Source: Candidatus Thorarchaeota archaeon | GTDB taxonomy: Archaea > Asgardarchaeota > Thorarchaeia > Thorarchaeales > Thorarchaeaceae | Assembly (NCBI GenBank): GCA_004524435.1 | Contig: SDNO01000002.1 | Coordinates: 1-44,948 of the forward strand | Direction: 5' to 3' | DNA: 44,948 nucleotides | Shown here: positions 36,144 through 44,948 of the stretch, one piece after another | How the letters are laid out: each line of letters opens with the position of its first letter | Numbering within the stretch: position 1 is the stretch's first letter | Program-made: the position numbers and the translations under genes | Notes under the pieces: generated by a model | Told to the model about the DNA's origin: nothing | Databases searched by the model: none | What the model saw: the letters and a program-made list of their open reading frames with translations, nothing else

Positions 36144-38042
36144 TTGATTTACATATACATTGAAGGAAGATTCCCAAGGATAGACCATCTTCGTAGCATC
36201 GGTGAACAGGCCTTGATTCATAACACGTTCCTAGTCCGTGTCTCCAACAACAAAGTACTCGCATCGACCCAGTATTGGCCAGTGGATGTTGAACCGGAGG
36301 AGATTGCAGAGTTTATCGAGACCAGGTCAGATCTGCGGTCAGCCGATACCTCCATGTCTGAGATTCCTCTGATAATCGGTGACGACAAGTACCACGGTGT
36401 CGAAGTAGTCCGAGACCTCCTCTTGGTGTTCGTAACAGATACCAGTGAAGATGAACATTCCATCTTTGAACGGATGGAGGATGCGGTCAAGCCCCTGAGA
36501 AGAACACTTGAGAAGAAGGGGCTGGACGAGCTGGTCGAACACTACGAGGCTCTCATCGAACCATCCGTCACTACCCGTCTGAAGATTGCTCTTGTCGGGG
36601 AGGGTGGTGTTGGAAAGACAACGACCCTGCACCTACTGCTCGGCGATACACCTCCAAAGCAATACGTCCCCACCATAGCTCTCAATCTGGAAACCGTGGA
36701 GAACATCCGCTTTGGGAACTACAGCCTCGTTTTGTGGGACTTCGCCGGCCAGGAGCGGTTCAGAACGCTCTGGCGCTTCTACTTCCACGGCGCAGATGTC
36801 ATCTTCTTGGTGTGTGACTCTACGCTGAGGAATGTTATCATCAGTAAGGACATCCTGAAGCTGATACGCCGTGATGCTCCCAAGGTCCCTGTCTTTGCCC
36901 TAGCAAACAAACAGGACAAGCCCAACGCAATGAAGCCTGAGGTCGTCCACAAGATATTGGGGATTCCTACGTATCCCATGGTGGCAATTGACAAGGAACG
37001 CCGTGACGAAATGCTGAGGATTCTGATGAACGCTGCAGCCCAGTATGTTGGGGTAGTGCTTCCTGACCTTCCTGCAAGCGAGCTCCTGAGATTCAGCGAT
37101 GAGGCTGCTGAGAGGGCTGCTGTGGTTGACCTTCGAGGGGAAGATGAGGAAGAGGAGTACGAAACGGTTGAGGTCATCGAAGAGGTGTATGTGGACGAGG
37201 ACGGTCACATCATCGAGGACACAGACGACTACGAGATCATCGAAGAAGTCGTTGAGGAAGTGGAGATTGAACCCGGTGAGGAGCTGGATGTTGAAGATAT
37301 TGATGTGGCGCCCGAGGAGCCTGCAGTCCCTGAGACCAGCACCGATTTCGTGATAGTCGAAGAAGATGAGACCGAAACTGCGGAGGAGATTGTTGAAGAA
37401 CCCCCTGTTTCTGGAGATATCCCAGAACCTGCATATCATTCCTCCACTGAGTTGGTTCCTGTCGAAGAGGAATCTGAAGCCGCCTCTGAAGATGAGGCTA
37501 CATACGAGATAATCCCGATTCAAGAGGAAGAGGGAGAGGCAGAGGAACAGGCAGAGGAACCCCCCACTGAGACTCCTGAAGAGGAATTCGACGTGGAAGT
37601 GGAGGATAAGGGTGCCCCTGCGGAGATATCAGTTGAAGTATCAGACGAAGCCAAAGAAGAGGTGGAGGAGGTACCAGAACCTCCATCTGAGGAGGAGATG
37701 ACTGACGAGCTGCGCCTCGTCAAGGATATCCTCTCCGAAAAGCTAGATGCAGACGACATAATTGCGGAGGAAATAGACCGGACAGCTCCGGATGACCTCG
37801 ATATTGCTCTCGATGCGCTGAAGTGTGAAGAGACTGTGAGCCCGAACGGAACAGAGACTGAGGCTCCGGATGAACTGAGAGAGGATGAGCTTCTAGACCT
37901 CGATAGAATCTTGGGGCTCTTGGACGACAAGACTACACCCCCGCCAGATGACACAGAATCCGCTGAGAAACCGGAGAGTGTAGACGAAGATACCCTTGTT
38001 GAGCTTGAAGAGATAATCGACCCCAAAGAATCTCATGACTAG
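36144..38042 (+). CDS. Longin/roadblock-like N-terminal domain fused to an Arf-like GTPase and a ~300-aa acidic C-terminal tail
   Basis: G1 'GEGGVGKTT', switch 'YVPTIALNLE', G3 'WDFAGQERF', G4 'NKQD'; ~145 residues precede the GTPase; tail rich in Glu/Asp; TTG start. Confidence 0.85.
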   Translation: MIYIYIEGRFPRIDHLRSIGEQALIHNTFLVRVSNNKVLASTQYWPVDVEPEEIAEFIETRSDLRSADTSMSEIPLIIGDDKYHGVEVVRDLLLVFVTDTSEDEHSIFERMEDAVKPLRRTLEKKGLDELVEHYEALIEPSVTTRLKIALVGEGGVGKTTTLHLLLGDTPPKQYVPTIALNLETVENIRFGNYSLVLWDFAGQERFRTLWRFYFHGADVIFLVCDSTLRNVIISKDILKLIRRDAPKVPVFALANKQDKPNAMKPEVVHKILGIPTYPMVAIDKERRDEMLRILMNAAAQYVGVVLPDLPASELLRFSDEAAERAAVVDLRGEDEEEEYETVEVIEEVYVDEDGHIIEDTDDYEIIEEVVEEVEIEPGEELDVEDIDVAPEEPAVPETSTDFVIVEEDETETAEEIVEEPPVSGDIPEPAYHSSTELVPVEEESEAASEDEATYEIIPIQEEEGEAEEQAEEPPTETPEEEFDVEVEDKGAPAEISVEVSDEAKEEVEEVPEPPSEEEMTDELRLVKDILSEKLDADDIIAEEIDRTAPDDLDIALDALKCEETVSPNGTETEAPDELREDELLDLDRILGLLDDKTTPPPDDTESAEKPESVDEDTLVELEEIIDPKESHD

Positions 38043-38140
38043 GCTGCTCAGTTCGAGGTCTATAGCTTCTGCTCAGCTTCTTGCCGTCTCGGAAGACTCA
38101 ATTGAAGGGATATTTCTCAACTAGTGTTAGGGAACAACCG

Positions 38141-38515
38141 TTGAAGATAGAAGACGTCGAAACTAACGAGAATGTGTCAGAGGTAACAGTGAGGGTCATC
38201 TCGAAGGCTCCGCCCCGAATCATACGGACCAGAGGAGGACGGAAGACACAGCTGACCGAACTGTTGGTTGGAGATGAGAGTGGCACCATCATTCTGACCC
38301 TGTGGGGATTTGGGGAGGGCTCCGATCTCATGACTGGCGACGTTCTCAAGATTACTGATGGCTGGGCTAAGGAATGGAAAGGAAAACCGCAGCTCTCTCT
38401 TGGACGGTCTGGCAAGATGGAAGTCATCGAGGATGATGGAACCGTTCCTGAGGTCTCAGAACTTATGGGGCGAATGGATCAGTCGGGCTCCGAGCCGAAA
38501 GCCGAGTCAGATTGA
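38141..38515 (+). CDS. OB-fold single-stranded nucleic acid-binding protein (RPA/SOSS-B-like)
   Basis: 'LKIEDVETNENVSEVTVRVISKAPPRIIRTRGGRKTQLTELLVGDESGTIILTLWGF'; TTG 38141 preferred over the track start 38081. Confidence 0.75.
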   Translation: MKIEDVETNENVSEVTVRVISKAPPRIIRTRGGRKTQLTELLVGDESGTIILTLWGFGEGSDLMTGDVLKITDGWAKEWKGKPQLSLGRSGKMEVIEDDGTVPEVSELMGRMDQSGSEPKAESD

Positions 38516-38522
38516 TTGGTGG

Positions 38523-39020
38523 GTGCCCGCGTTGCTTCAGGGATACCTCTCAGGCCCAATAATACACGAACATCTTCAGAAGAGAGATTTCTACACAGTC
38601 GTGGTTGAGACGCTGAGAGATAGGGACATAGAGGTCTTCGCGCCACAATTCCTCGTTCCAGCAGCCGCCCGAGAGATATACTTACGTGATGTCCAATGGG
38701 TGCGACAATCGGATTTCCTCGTGGGTGAAGTCAGTAACCCGTCTTTAGGCGTTGGAATGGAGATAATGCTAGCCATCGAACTGAAGAAACCGGTGTTGCT
38801 CTTCAGGCAGGCCGAAAGCCCAAGACTGTCTCGTATGGTCTTAGGCGCAAAAGGGAAGGTTCTCTTTGTCTACAAAGAAACTGGTGACGTCGAATCTGTC
38901 CTTCGAGACATCGACTTCGAGAACCTGACGGTCAGGGAATGTCCTCACTGCGACTCGGAGGTTTCCATGAAGTCAGATGATGACTACGTATGTGTTCTAT
39001 GTGGGCAGACCGCGGATTAG
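38523..39020 (+). CDS. Nucleoside 2-deoxyribosyltransferase/DNPH1 (Rcl)-like protein with C-terminal zinc ribbon
   Basis: 'YLSGPIIHEHL', 'DVQWVRQSDFLVGEVSNPSLGVGMEIMLAIELKKPVLLF', 'CPHCDSEVSMKSDDDYVCVLCG'; GTG start at 38523. Confidence 0.75.
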   Translation: MPALLQGYLSGPIIHEHLQKRDFYTVVVETLRDRDIEVFAPQFLVPAAAREIYLRDVQWVRQSDFLVGEVSNPSLGVGMEIMLAIELKKPVLLFRQAESPRLSRMVLGAKGKVLFVYKETGDVESVLRDIDFENLTVRECPHCDSEVSMKSDDDYVCVLCGQTAD

Positions 39021-39980
39021 TTGGTGTATCAGATGGGGAAGGAGATCGATATCCAGTCAAGCGATAGACCGCGAATTGCACTTCTGTTGATTCTCTCTGT
39101 TTCCATGGTTTCGAGTGCGAGCATTCTGATACGCCTTAGTCAGTCGCACCCACTTGTCATCGTATTCTGGCGAACGCTCCTTGGCGCAATACTGATGGCA
39201 TCTCTTGGCCTGATAAGAGGCGACTATACAAGGCAGGCCCGGGATACCGTGCGCCAGAACTGGAAGTGGTTCGTAACGATAGGACTCTTCCTATGCCTTC
39301 ATTTCTCTGCTTGGTTCACCTCATTGTTTCTGACGACTGTGGCTGCAAGCGTGGTATTGACAGACAGCTCACCAATCTTCACAGCGTTGCTGTCCACTTT
39401 CGTGCTAAAAGAGAAGCTCGGGGCCAAATCTTGGGCTGGGACTCTCATAGCTGTGTTAGGAGCGATTCTCCTGGCTTGGGGGGATCTCACATCCACAGGC
39501 TATGGAGCCCTCAGTGGTGATTTGCTGGCTCTACTCAGTGCACTCTTCTTGGCCCTGTACTTCATCGGAGGCCGCAGATTTGCTCGTGGTGTACCTATCA
39601 CAGTCTATACATCTATTGTCTATGCCACCGCATCTCTGTTTACACTAGTGCTCTGCCTCTTACAGGGAGTCAATGTTGTTGTTCTTGAATCAACAGAGAT
39701 GATTCTGTTTTTGGCTCTGGCCATCTTCCCTACAGTTCTTGGACATTCTGTGAACAACTATCTTCTCACATTGGTTCCAGCATATCTGGTATCTGCTGCA
39801 GTCCTAGGCGAGCCCATCGGTGCAACACTGTTGGCGGCTGCCATATTGAATGAAATCCCGCCACCAATCACCTTTGTTGGATTTCTAGTCATACTTGCAG
39901 GTATAGCTCTGGTTCTCACAGACCTTGCCCGTAGGACCCGAGGAAATGGATTAGCCCTTGATGACACCCATGGGTCTTAG
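39021..39980 (+). CDS. EamA/DMT-family transporter
   Basis: About ten TM segments, 'SHPLVIVFWRTLLGAILMA', 'TDSSPIFTALLSTFVLKEKL'; TTG start. Confidence 0.85.
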   Translation: MVYQMGKEIDIQSSDRPRIALLLILSVSMVSSASILIRLSQSHPLVIVFWRTLLGAILMASLGLIRGDYTRQARDTVRQNWKWFVTIGLFLCLHFSAWFTSLFLTTVAASVVLTDSSPIFTALLSTFVLKEKLGAKSWAGTLIAVLGAILLAWGDLTSTGYGALSGDLLALLSALFLALYFIGGRRFARGVPITVYTSIVYATASLFTLVLCLLQGVNVVVLESTEMILFLALAIFPTVLGHSVNNYLLTLVPAYLVSAAVLGEPIGATLLAAAILNEIPPPITFVGFLVILAGIALVLTDLARRTRGNGLALDDTHGS

Positions 39981-41396
39981 CCTTGCCACCATGGTGGCAA
40001 TTCCTGCCTCGTGCGATACCCGGACAACTTCGTCAACATCCTTGTATGCCCCTGGCGCCTCCTCTGCTATGCCTACTGCTCTGGGTGCACGAACAAGTAT
40101 TCCCTCGCTGGCAAGCCGCTTCTGAACATCCTTGCCGTAGAAGTCACGCTTGGCTTGCGTACGACTCATGACTCGACCGGCTCCGTGGGCAGTTGAACCA
40201 AAGGTGAGTTCCATTCCTCGTGGATCGCCTCTGAGGATGTACGAGGCGGTACCCATCGTACCTGGAATCAGGACTGGCTGTCCAATCTTCTTGTAGAGCT
40301 TGGGTGTTTCAGGGTGGTTCGGTGGGAATGCACGAGTTGCACCTTTTCTATGGACTACCACCTTCTTGCGTTTCCCGCCTATCTCGTGCTCCTCAACTTT
40401 TGCCATGTTGTGAGCAACATCGTAGATCAAATGCATGTCCAGGTCTTCTGGGGACTGTCCAAAGACTCGACCGAAAGTTTCCCGTGTCCAGTGCATCATG
40501 GTCTGTCTGTTGGCCCACGCATAGTTGGCTGCAGCGCTCATCGCTGCAAGATATGACTGTCCCTCGTCAGATGTCACAGGAGCACTGCATAACTCTCTGT
40601 CGGGCACCTCTATGTTGTACTTCTTCATTGCCCTGGTCATGGTCTTGATGTAATCGCTGCACACTTGGTGGCCAAGACCGCGGGACCCACTGTGAATCAT
40701 CACCGTGATCTGGCCTTCTTCCTCGATCCCCATGGCCTTAGCTGCTTCTTCGTCATAGATTTCATGAACCGCCTGTACTTCGAGGAAGTGGTTGCCAGAT
40801 CCGAGAGTTCCAACCTGTCTGTTACCGCGCCCCTTTGCATGAGCTGATACCTTGGATGCATCGGCTACCTCTAGACTCCCATTCGCCTCGGTATGATCAA
40901 GATCCTCCTCCCAGCCATAACCGTTCTCTATGTTCCATCTTGAGCCAAGATTGAGGACCTCATCTACTCCGCCTTCGTTGCGAAGATTGACCTTGCTTGT
41001 GCTGCCGACTCCACTGGGAATGTTGTCGAAGAGTCTATCCACTAGCTCTCGTAACTTCGGAGTTACGTCATCTTCTCTGAGATTGGTCCGAAGCACACGA
41101 ACTCCACAGTTGATGTCGTAGCCTACTCCGCCTGGTGAAATGACGCCCTCGTCATAATCTAGGGCTGCCACACCGCCTATCGGGAATCCGTATCCCTGAT
41201 GACCATCGGGAAGAACAATACTCTTCTCCTGGATTCCTGGTAGACAAGCAACATTGGTGCTCTGCTTTAGCGTGTTGTCTTGCTGCATCTTGTTGATCAG
41301 GGTTTGTGATGCGTAAATTCTCACAGGCACTCTCATACACGGTTGGGTGCCCTTTGGTATTTCGTAGAGATTCTCACCAATCTTCTTAACGTCCAA
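39951..41396 (-). CDS. rtcB: RNA-splicing ligase RtcB
   Basis: 'LPDGHQGYGFPIGGVAALDYDEGVISPGGVGYDINCGVRVLRT', 'GTLGSGNHFLEVQ', 'HSGSRGLGHQVC', 'HGAGRVMSR'; no intein. Confidence 0.95.
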   Translation of the reverse strand: MDVKKIGENLYEIPKGTQPCMRVPVRIYASQTLINKMQQDNTLKQSTNVACLPGIQEKSIVLPDGHQGYGFPIGGVAALDYDEGVISPGGVGYDINCGVRVLRTNLREDDVTPKLRELVDRLFDNIPSGVGSTSKVNLRNEGGVDEVLNLGSRWNIENGYGWEEDLDHTEANGSLEVADASKVSAHAKGRGNRQVGTLGSGNHFLEVQAVHEIYDEEAAKAMGIEEEGQITVMIHSGSRGLGHQVCSDYIKTMTRAMKKYNIEVPDRELCSAPVTSDEGQSYLAAMSAAANYAWANRQTMMHWTRETFGRVFGQSPEDLDMHLIYDVAHNMAKVEEHEIGGKRKKVVVHRKGATRAFPPNHPETPKLYKKIGQPVLIPGTMGTASYILRGDPRGMELTFGSTAHGAGRVMSRTQAKRDFYGKDVQKRLASEGILVRAPRAVGIAEEAPGAYKDVDEVVRVSHEAGIATMVARLRPMGVIKG

Positions 41397-41638
41397 GACT
41401 ATACTCTCCTCTCTGGAACAATCGCAACAATCCCAGAATTCGCTTTAAGACTTATGAAACATCGCTTATGTGAAGTCTGTAGAGTCATGTCTGTCCAGTG
41501 TCAGGGAAAACGACTATCACAGTATCTCGCTTCTCTGTGTCTTCCATGCAAATGGTATAGCATCTCATCAGTGATACGATGCCGGTGGAGAAAGAAAGCC
41601 GGTCGAACTTCTATCACTTGGCCGAGGCCATTACGGCT

Positions 41639-41815
41639 CTATTCGATGAGATGATTCAACTTGTCCAGAAGCTTGTCGAATCCTTTCAGCGAACTCAAGT
41701 CGAGGTCTGGGTCAATGAATTTCCGAATTTCGACGATCTCTTCCTCCTCCACATCGTGGAAGAGCCAGAATTCAGGTTCTTTGACTTGTTTTGTCGTTGC
41801 CAAGAGAAAGCTCAC
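41639..41815 (-). CDS. Small acidic hypothetical protein
   Basis: Codon-like minus-strand frame 'MSFLLATTKQVKEPEFWLFHDVEEEEIVEIRKFIDPDLDLSSLKGFDKLLDKLNHLIE'; TATATA at about 41836-41841 fits a leaderless GTG at 41815. Confidence 0.4.
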   Translation of the reverse strand: MSFLLATTKQVKEPEFWLFHDVEEEEIVEIRKFIDPDLDLSSLKGFDKLLDKLNHLIE

Positions 41816-42064
41816 TCCAAATGATACTCTCACTATATACTTCGCGTTTTGCCGATATAACTTCTTTGATACGGGTTTTGTCGAAATACAGTTCGTACAA
41901 CATCGATTGGCTGTTCCCGTGTGCGCTTGCCAGTCTGCTGGTCTTCTCTAAAGGTGCTAGGAACCGGTCTAGTAACACCTAAGAGCGAGAACGCCAAATC
42001 ATTATTAACTCCCGATATGATTACGGGGACGCAATGTACGGAACGCAGGATTGGGTGCAAGATA

Positions 42065-42766
42065 ATGAAGATTGTAGTCACAGGCCCATATGAATCGGGA
42101 AAGAGCTCCATTGTTCATCATATAACCGATGGTGCATGCATCAATGTTGAGCGCAACGGTACCACTATAGCTATGGATCATGGTGTTGCCAACGTGGATG
42201 GCATGAGTGTGTTCCTATTTGGAACACCGGGCCTTCTACGATTCAGGACAATGCGGAAGATTCTCAGTTCTGGTGCTGACGGTATCATATTCGTTGTGGA
42301 TTCAGTCGATGAGGAATCCGACGCCAGAGCCAGACTCTTCTTCAGAGAGATTGCATTCTTCCTTCCCGGAGTTCCCTGTGTCGTTGCGGCAAACAAACAA
42401 GATCTTGCGAGTGCACGGCCTGTTGACAGACTACGTGAGAGTATGAGTTTTCTTGTTGGACTGCCAGTCATCCCCTGTTCAGCTAAGACAGGGGAGAACA
42501 TTGACAATGTACTGCGAACACTGCTCTATCTCTCTATGATGCAATGGTGCTCTGTGTTCAAGAAGATGGCTGAGTATAGTGGTTCATCAGATGGACTCAG
42601 TCAATTGATGGACGACCTAAACATGGATCGAGAGCAGGTTGTTGGCTACCTCAGGCGTTTTGAGCTCCGTAAGCTACTTGAGGTTCAAGTCGGAGACGAA
42701 GAATTCAAGGTCCGAGAGGAAGTCCGACCAATACTGGAGAATCCAATGACCCTGATGCGCCGATAG
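42065..42766 (+). CDS. MglA/COG2229-like small GTPase with C-terminal winged-helix-like extension
   Basis: G1 'GPYESGKSS', G3 'FGTPGLLRF', G4 'NKQD', G5 'CSAKTG'; ~60-aa C-terminal extension; ATG 42065 preferred over the track start 41921. Confidence 0.85.
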   Translation: MKIVVTGPYESGKSSIVHHITDGACINVERNGTTIAMDHGVANVDGMSVFLFGTPGLLRFRTMRKILSSGADGIIFVVDSVDEESDARARLFFREIAFFLPGVPCVVAANKQDLASARPVDRLRESMSFLVGLPVIPCSAKTGENIDNVLRTLLYLSMMQWCSVFKKMAEYSGSSDGLSQLMDDLNMDREQVVGYLRRFELRKLLEVQVGDEEFKVREEVRPILENPMTLMRR

Positions 42767-42829
42767 TTCACAAGCAGAAAGAATCAAAAGCGACCTTAAT
42801 GCGCTCAAGGCACAGACAATGGATGTGAC

Positions 42830-43687
42830 ATGCCCATGAGTGAGGAAGACAATTTCGATGACATAGATCCCGCAATGCTGCTGGAGCAGGCTGCAGACTT
42901 GGAGGAATCTGGCAATAAAGAAGATGCTGCCAAGATGTACAATGAGATCGGGAATATCTACATGTCATTTGCAGAATATGAGGAGGCACACGATTGCTTT
43001 GACCGTTCTCTCACTCTCTATAAAGAACTAGACGATGAAGTGGGCATGAGTGATGCTCTCTACAACCTGGGTGTGGCACAGATCAACTTGGAGCAATGGG
43101 CGGAGGCTGCTGAAACCTGCAAGACGGCCATGGAGAAGTTTGAGAAGTTGGGCAACGAAGAGGGGAAGGCTGACTCTGTCTACGCTCTGGCACTGGCCAA
43201 TCTGGGCCAAGGAGACTTCGATGCGGCCATGGACCTGTTCAAAGATGCTCAGAAGTCGTACAAAGCAGCTGACAATCAACAAGGCGTTGCCAGCACCATG
43301 ATGGACATGGGTAACGCATACGCTGACAAAGAGGATTGGGACAACGCCGTCAAGATGTTCAAGAAGGCCTTGAAGGTCTACGAGGAGATTGATGACAAGG
43401 CCGGCAGAGCCGATGCTCAGTCTCTTTTGGGAGATATTGCGGAGCTCCAAGGTAATCAGAAAAAGGCTGCTGAGTATTTCACTGATGCTGCAAAGTTGTA
43501 CCTCGAGGCTGAGATATACGAGTTCTCTCGAGAGGTTGTCGAACGGGCAGAAAGCAAGATGTGGGACATTCCAAAGTCCACCCGCCGTCGACTCAGAAAG
43601 GTGATCGATGACGTCATCGACGCTCTTCCTGAAGAAGAGGAAGAGGATGAAGACGATGAAGATGACTTCGATGAAGACCTCCTGTAG
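42830..43687 (+). CDS. TPR-repeat protein with acidic C-terminus
   Basis: Repeats such as 'AEYEEAHDCFDRSLTLYKELDDEVGMSDALYNLGVAQINLEQWAEAAETCKTAMEKFEKLGNEEGKADS'; tail EEEEEDEDDEDDFDEDLL. Confidence 0.9.
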   Translation: MPMSEEDNFDDIDPAMLLEQAADLEESGNKEDAAKMYNEIGNIYMSFAEYEEAHDCFDRSLTLYKELDDEVGMSDALYNLGVAQINLEQWAEAAETCKTAMEKFEKLGNEEGKADSVYALALANLGQGDFDAAMDLFKDAQKSYKAADNQQGVASTMMDMGNAYADKEDWDNAVKMFKKALKVYEEIDDKAGRADAQSLLGDIAELQGNQKKAAEYFTDAAKLYLEAEIYEFSREVVERAESKMWDIPKSTRRRLRKVIDDVIDALPEEEEEDEDDEDDFDEDLL

Positions 43688-43794
43688 CGACATAATCCAT
43701 ATGCATAGCTGAGCACGAATGGCAGTCCTGACTACCTCAAGAAAAAGGCTATTTGATTACGGCTCCTCCGCTTTGCTACAAGGAGCTTTGAGAC

Positions 43795-44948
43795 GTGCGA
43801 GGACCGTATCCCGCAATTGCTGCGTTCATATTAGTGCTGCTGTGTATGCCAGGTTTCCTACTTCTGGCGGACAATCCTCACCAAGCCTCTCTGCGGGTCG
43901 AAGAAGAGACTTCACGGGTCAGTCGACACACTCTCTCGGCAAACGCTTCCTCGCTGGCGCCTCTCAGGCGCATCACCTATGTGGCTGATGATCCCCTGTC
44001 CTACAGAGATGAGTTCTCCTACATGGCAGCAGTCCCGAGTTCTGTCTTCCGTAGCGGTGGGACAACCTACATGGCGCCGCTGATACTCAGTCAGAACTCC
44101 CAGTCGGAGATATGGTTGTCAGAAGACTGGGCCAGGTATACGTCGGATGACGGTGGAATCACACAGACGATGATTGTTGGAGACCTCTCTGAGGCAGTTG
44201 CCAAAGAGATCAAGCAGAGGACTGCGACCTCGATATTCCCGTGGATTCGTGGTACTTCCTCGGCTCAGATTGCAGCCGAGCTCGCCGTGGCAGACTGGCA
44301 AAGCTCAAACATAGGCGTCTTCGCTCTCGCTCAGGACTCCTTCGAGAGCCCTTCAATCTCAGGAGGGAACGCGGAACACACCTTCAACAATGATGAGGTG
44401 ACCACATATACGCCCGACGTGACAGTTTCCTCGATGGTCCCCGTTGACGTGGCCTTCACACCTCCATCTGCGTGTGGCTGGATTGAGGCCTCCATCAACT
44501 GGACCGGTAGCGCGTACTTCACCCATACGCTTGCGGACCCTGATGGTCGGATAGTGGACTACTCCGTCTGGACGCAGACCTACTGGGAACGTTTTAGTCC
44601 TCAGCTGGATGCGCCTGTCCCCCTGAAGTTCTGGATTCCCAAGACGCTCGATGGTGAATGGACTCTTCGCCTCTACCCTCAGACCTCAATTACTAGCCCC
44701 CTTCCTCTAGACTTCATTCTCACATACCACCCCAGCTTCAGTCATCAGTTCACCGTCGGGTCTGACGCATCATCTCTGCATATCGATTTGGGTTGGGATA
44801 AGACAGCTGCAGACCTCAATCTTGCCTTAGTGGACCCATCCGGCCGCCTTGTTGACTGGGCACCCTCCGGCAGTGTCATATCTAGTCCTAGTTCGGCAAC
44901 AGTTGACATAGAATATCCCATGGCGGGGACATGGACGGCCATCGTGGC
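43795..44948 (+). CDS. Secreted beta-rich surface protein (N-terminal part; runs off the window)
   Basis: Manual translation from GTG 43795 (GGAG upstream) is stop-free for 384 codons to the window edge: MRGPYPAIAAFILVLLCMPGFLLLADNPHQASLRVEEETSRV... with signal peptide; absent from the ORF track because it has no stop. Confidence 0.75.
   Translation, partial: MRGPYPAIAAFILVLLCMPGFLLLADNPHQASLRVEEETSRVSRHTLSANASSLAPLRRITYVADDPLSYRDEFSYMAAVPSSVFRSGGTTYMAPLILSQNSQSEIWLSEDWARYTSDDGGITQTMIVGDLSEAVAKEIKQRTATSIFPWIRGTSSAQIAAELAVADWQSSNIGVFALAQDSFESPSISGGNAEHTFNNDEVTTYTPDVTVSSMVPVDVAFTPPSACGWIEASINWTGSAYFTHTLADPDGRIVDYSVWTQTYWERFSPQLDAPVPLKFWIPKTLDGEWTLRLYPQTSITSPLPLDFILTYHPSFSHQFTVGSDASSLHIDLGWDKTAADLNLALVDPSGRLVDWAPSGSVISSPSSATVDIEYPMAGTWTAIV

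Noticed and set aside
36900-38026. Long minus-strand ORFs (207 and 168 aa; one Ser-rich) opposite the GTPase acidic tail
   Set aside because: Antisense of Glu/Asp-rich codons yields Ser/Leu/Phe-rich artefacts.
43028-43693. 221-aa minus-strand ORF opposite the TPR protein
   Set aside because: Antisense to a clear TPR gene; low-complexity Ser/Phe/Leu composition.

Overview
The window is an archaeal, almost certainly Asgard-type (Thorarchaeota-like), chromosomal segment. It is gene-dense, with many short overlaps between neighbouring genes. The assignment rests on recognisable proteins: eL13, eS26, archaeal class I CCA-adding enzyme, class I LysRS, TrmY, RtcB, archaeal-type inositol lipid genes, three or more Ras/Arf/MglA-like small GTPases, Roadblock/longin-like proteins, V4R (Bet3/TRAPP-related) proteins and an HDAC-family deacetylase. 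I see no CRISPR array, rRNA, transposase or confident tRNA. The points most worth a second look are: (1) a twice-occurring cassette of Roadblock-like/tandem-winged-helix protein plus V4R protein (4030-5470 and 6974-9097); (2) a 59-aa ribbon-helix-helix regulator below the ORF-track cutoff (25552-25731, minus), preceded by a tandem-palindrome operator (GGTANTACC, 11-bp pitch) between TATA box and start codon, heading a minimal ABC/FtsX operon; (3) a ~310-nt ORF-free interval (34763-35075) with several long bulged stem-loops, a candidate structured ncRNA of no family I recognise; (4) a longin-like/Arf-like GTPase fusion with a ~300-aa acidic tail (36144-38042); (5) a DUF4430/ECF S-component putative uptake operon with a palindrome over its predicted start site; (6) an alpha-SNAP/TPR-like protein with a possible PCI-type C-terminus. 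All family calls come from reading the translated sequences by eye; no database search was run.
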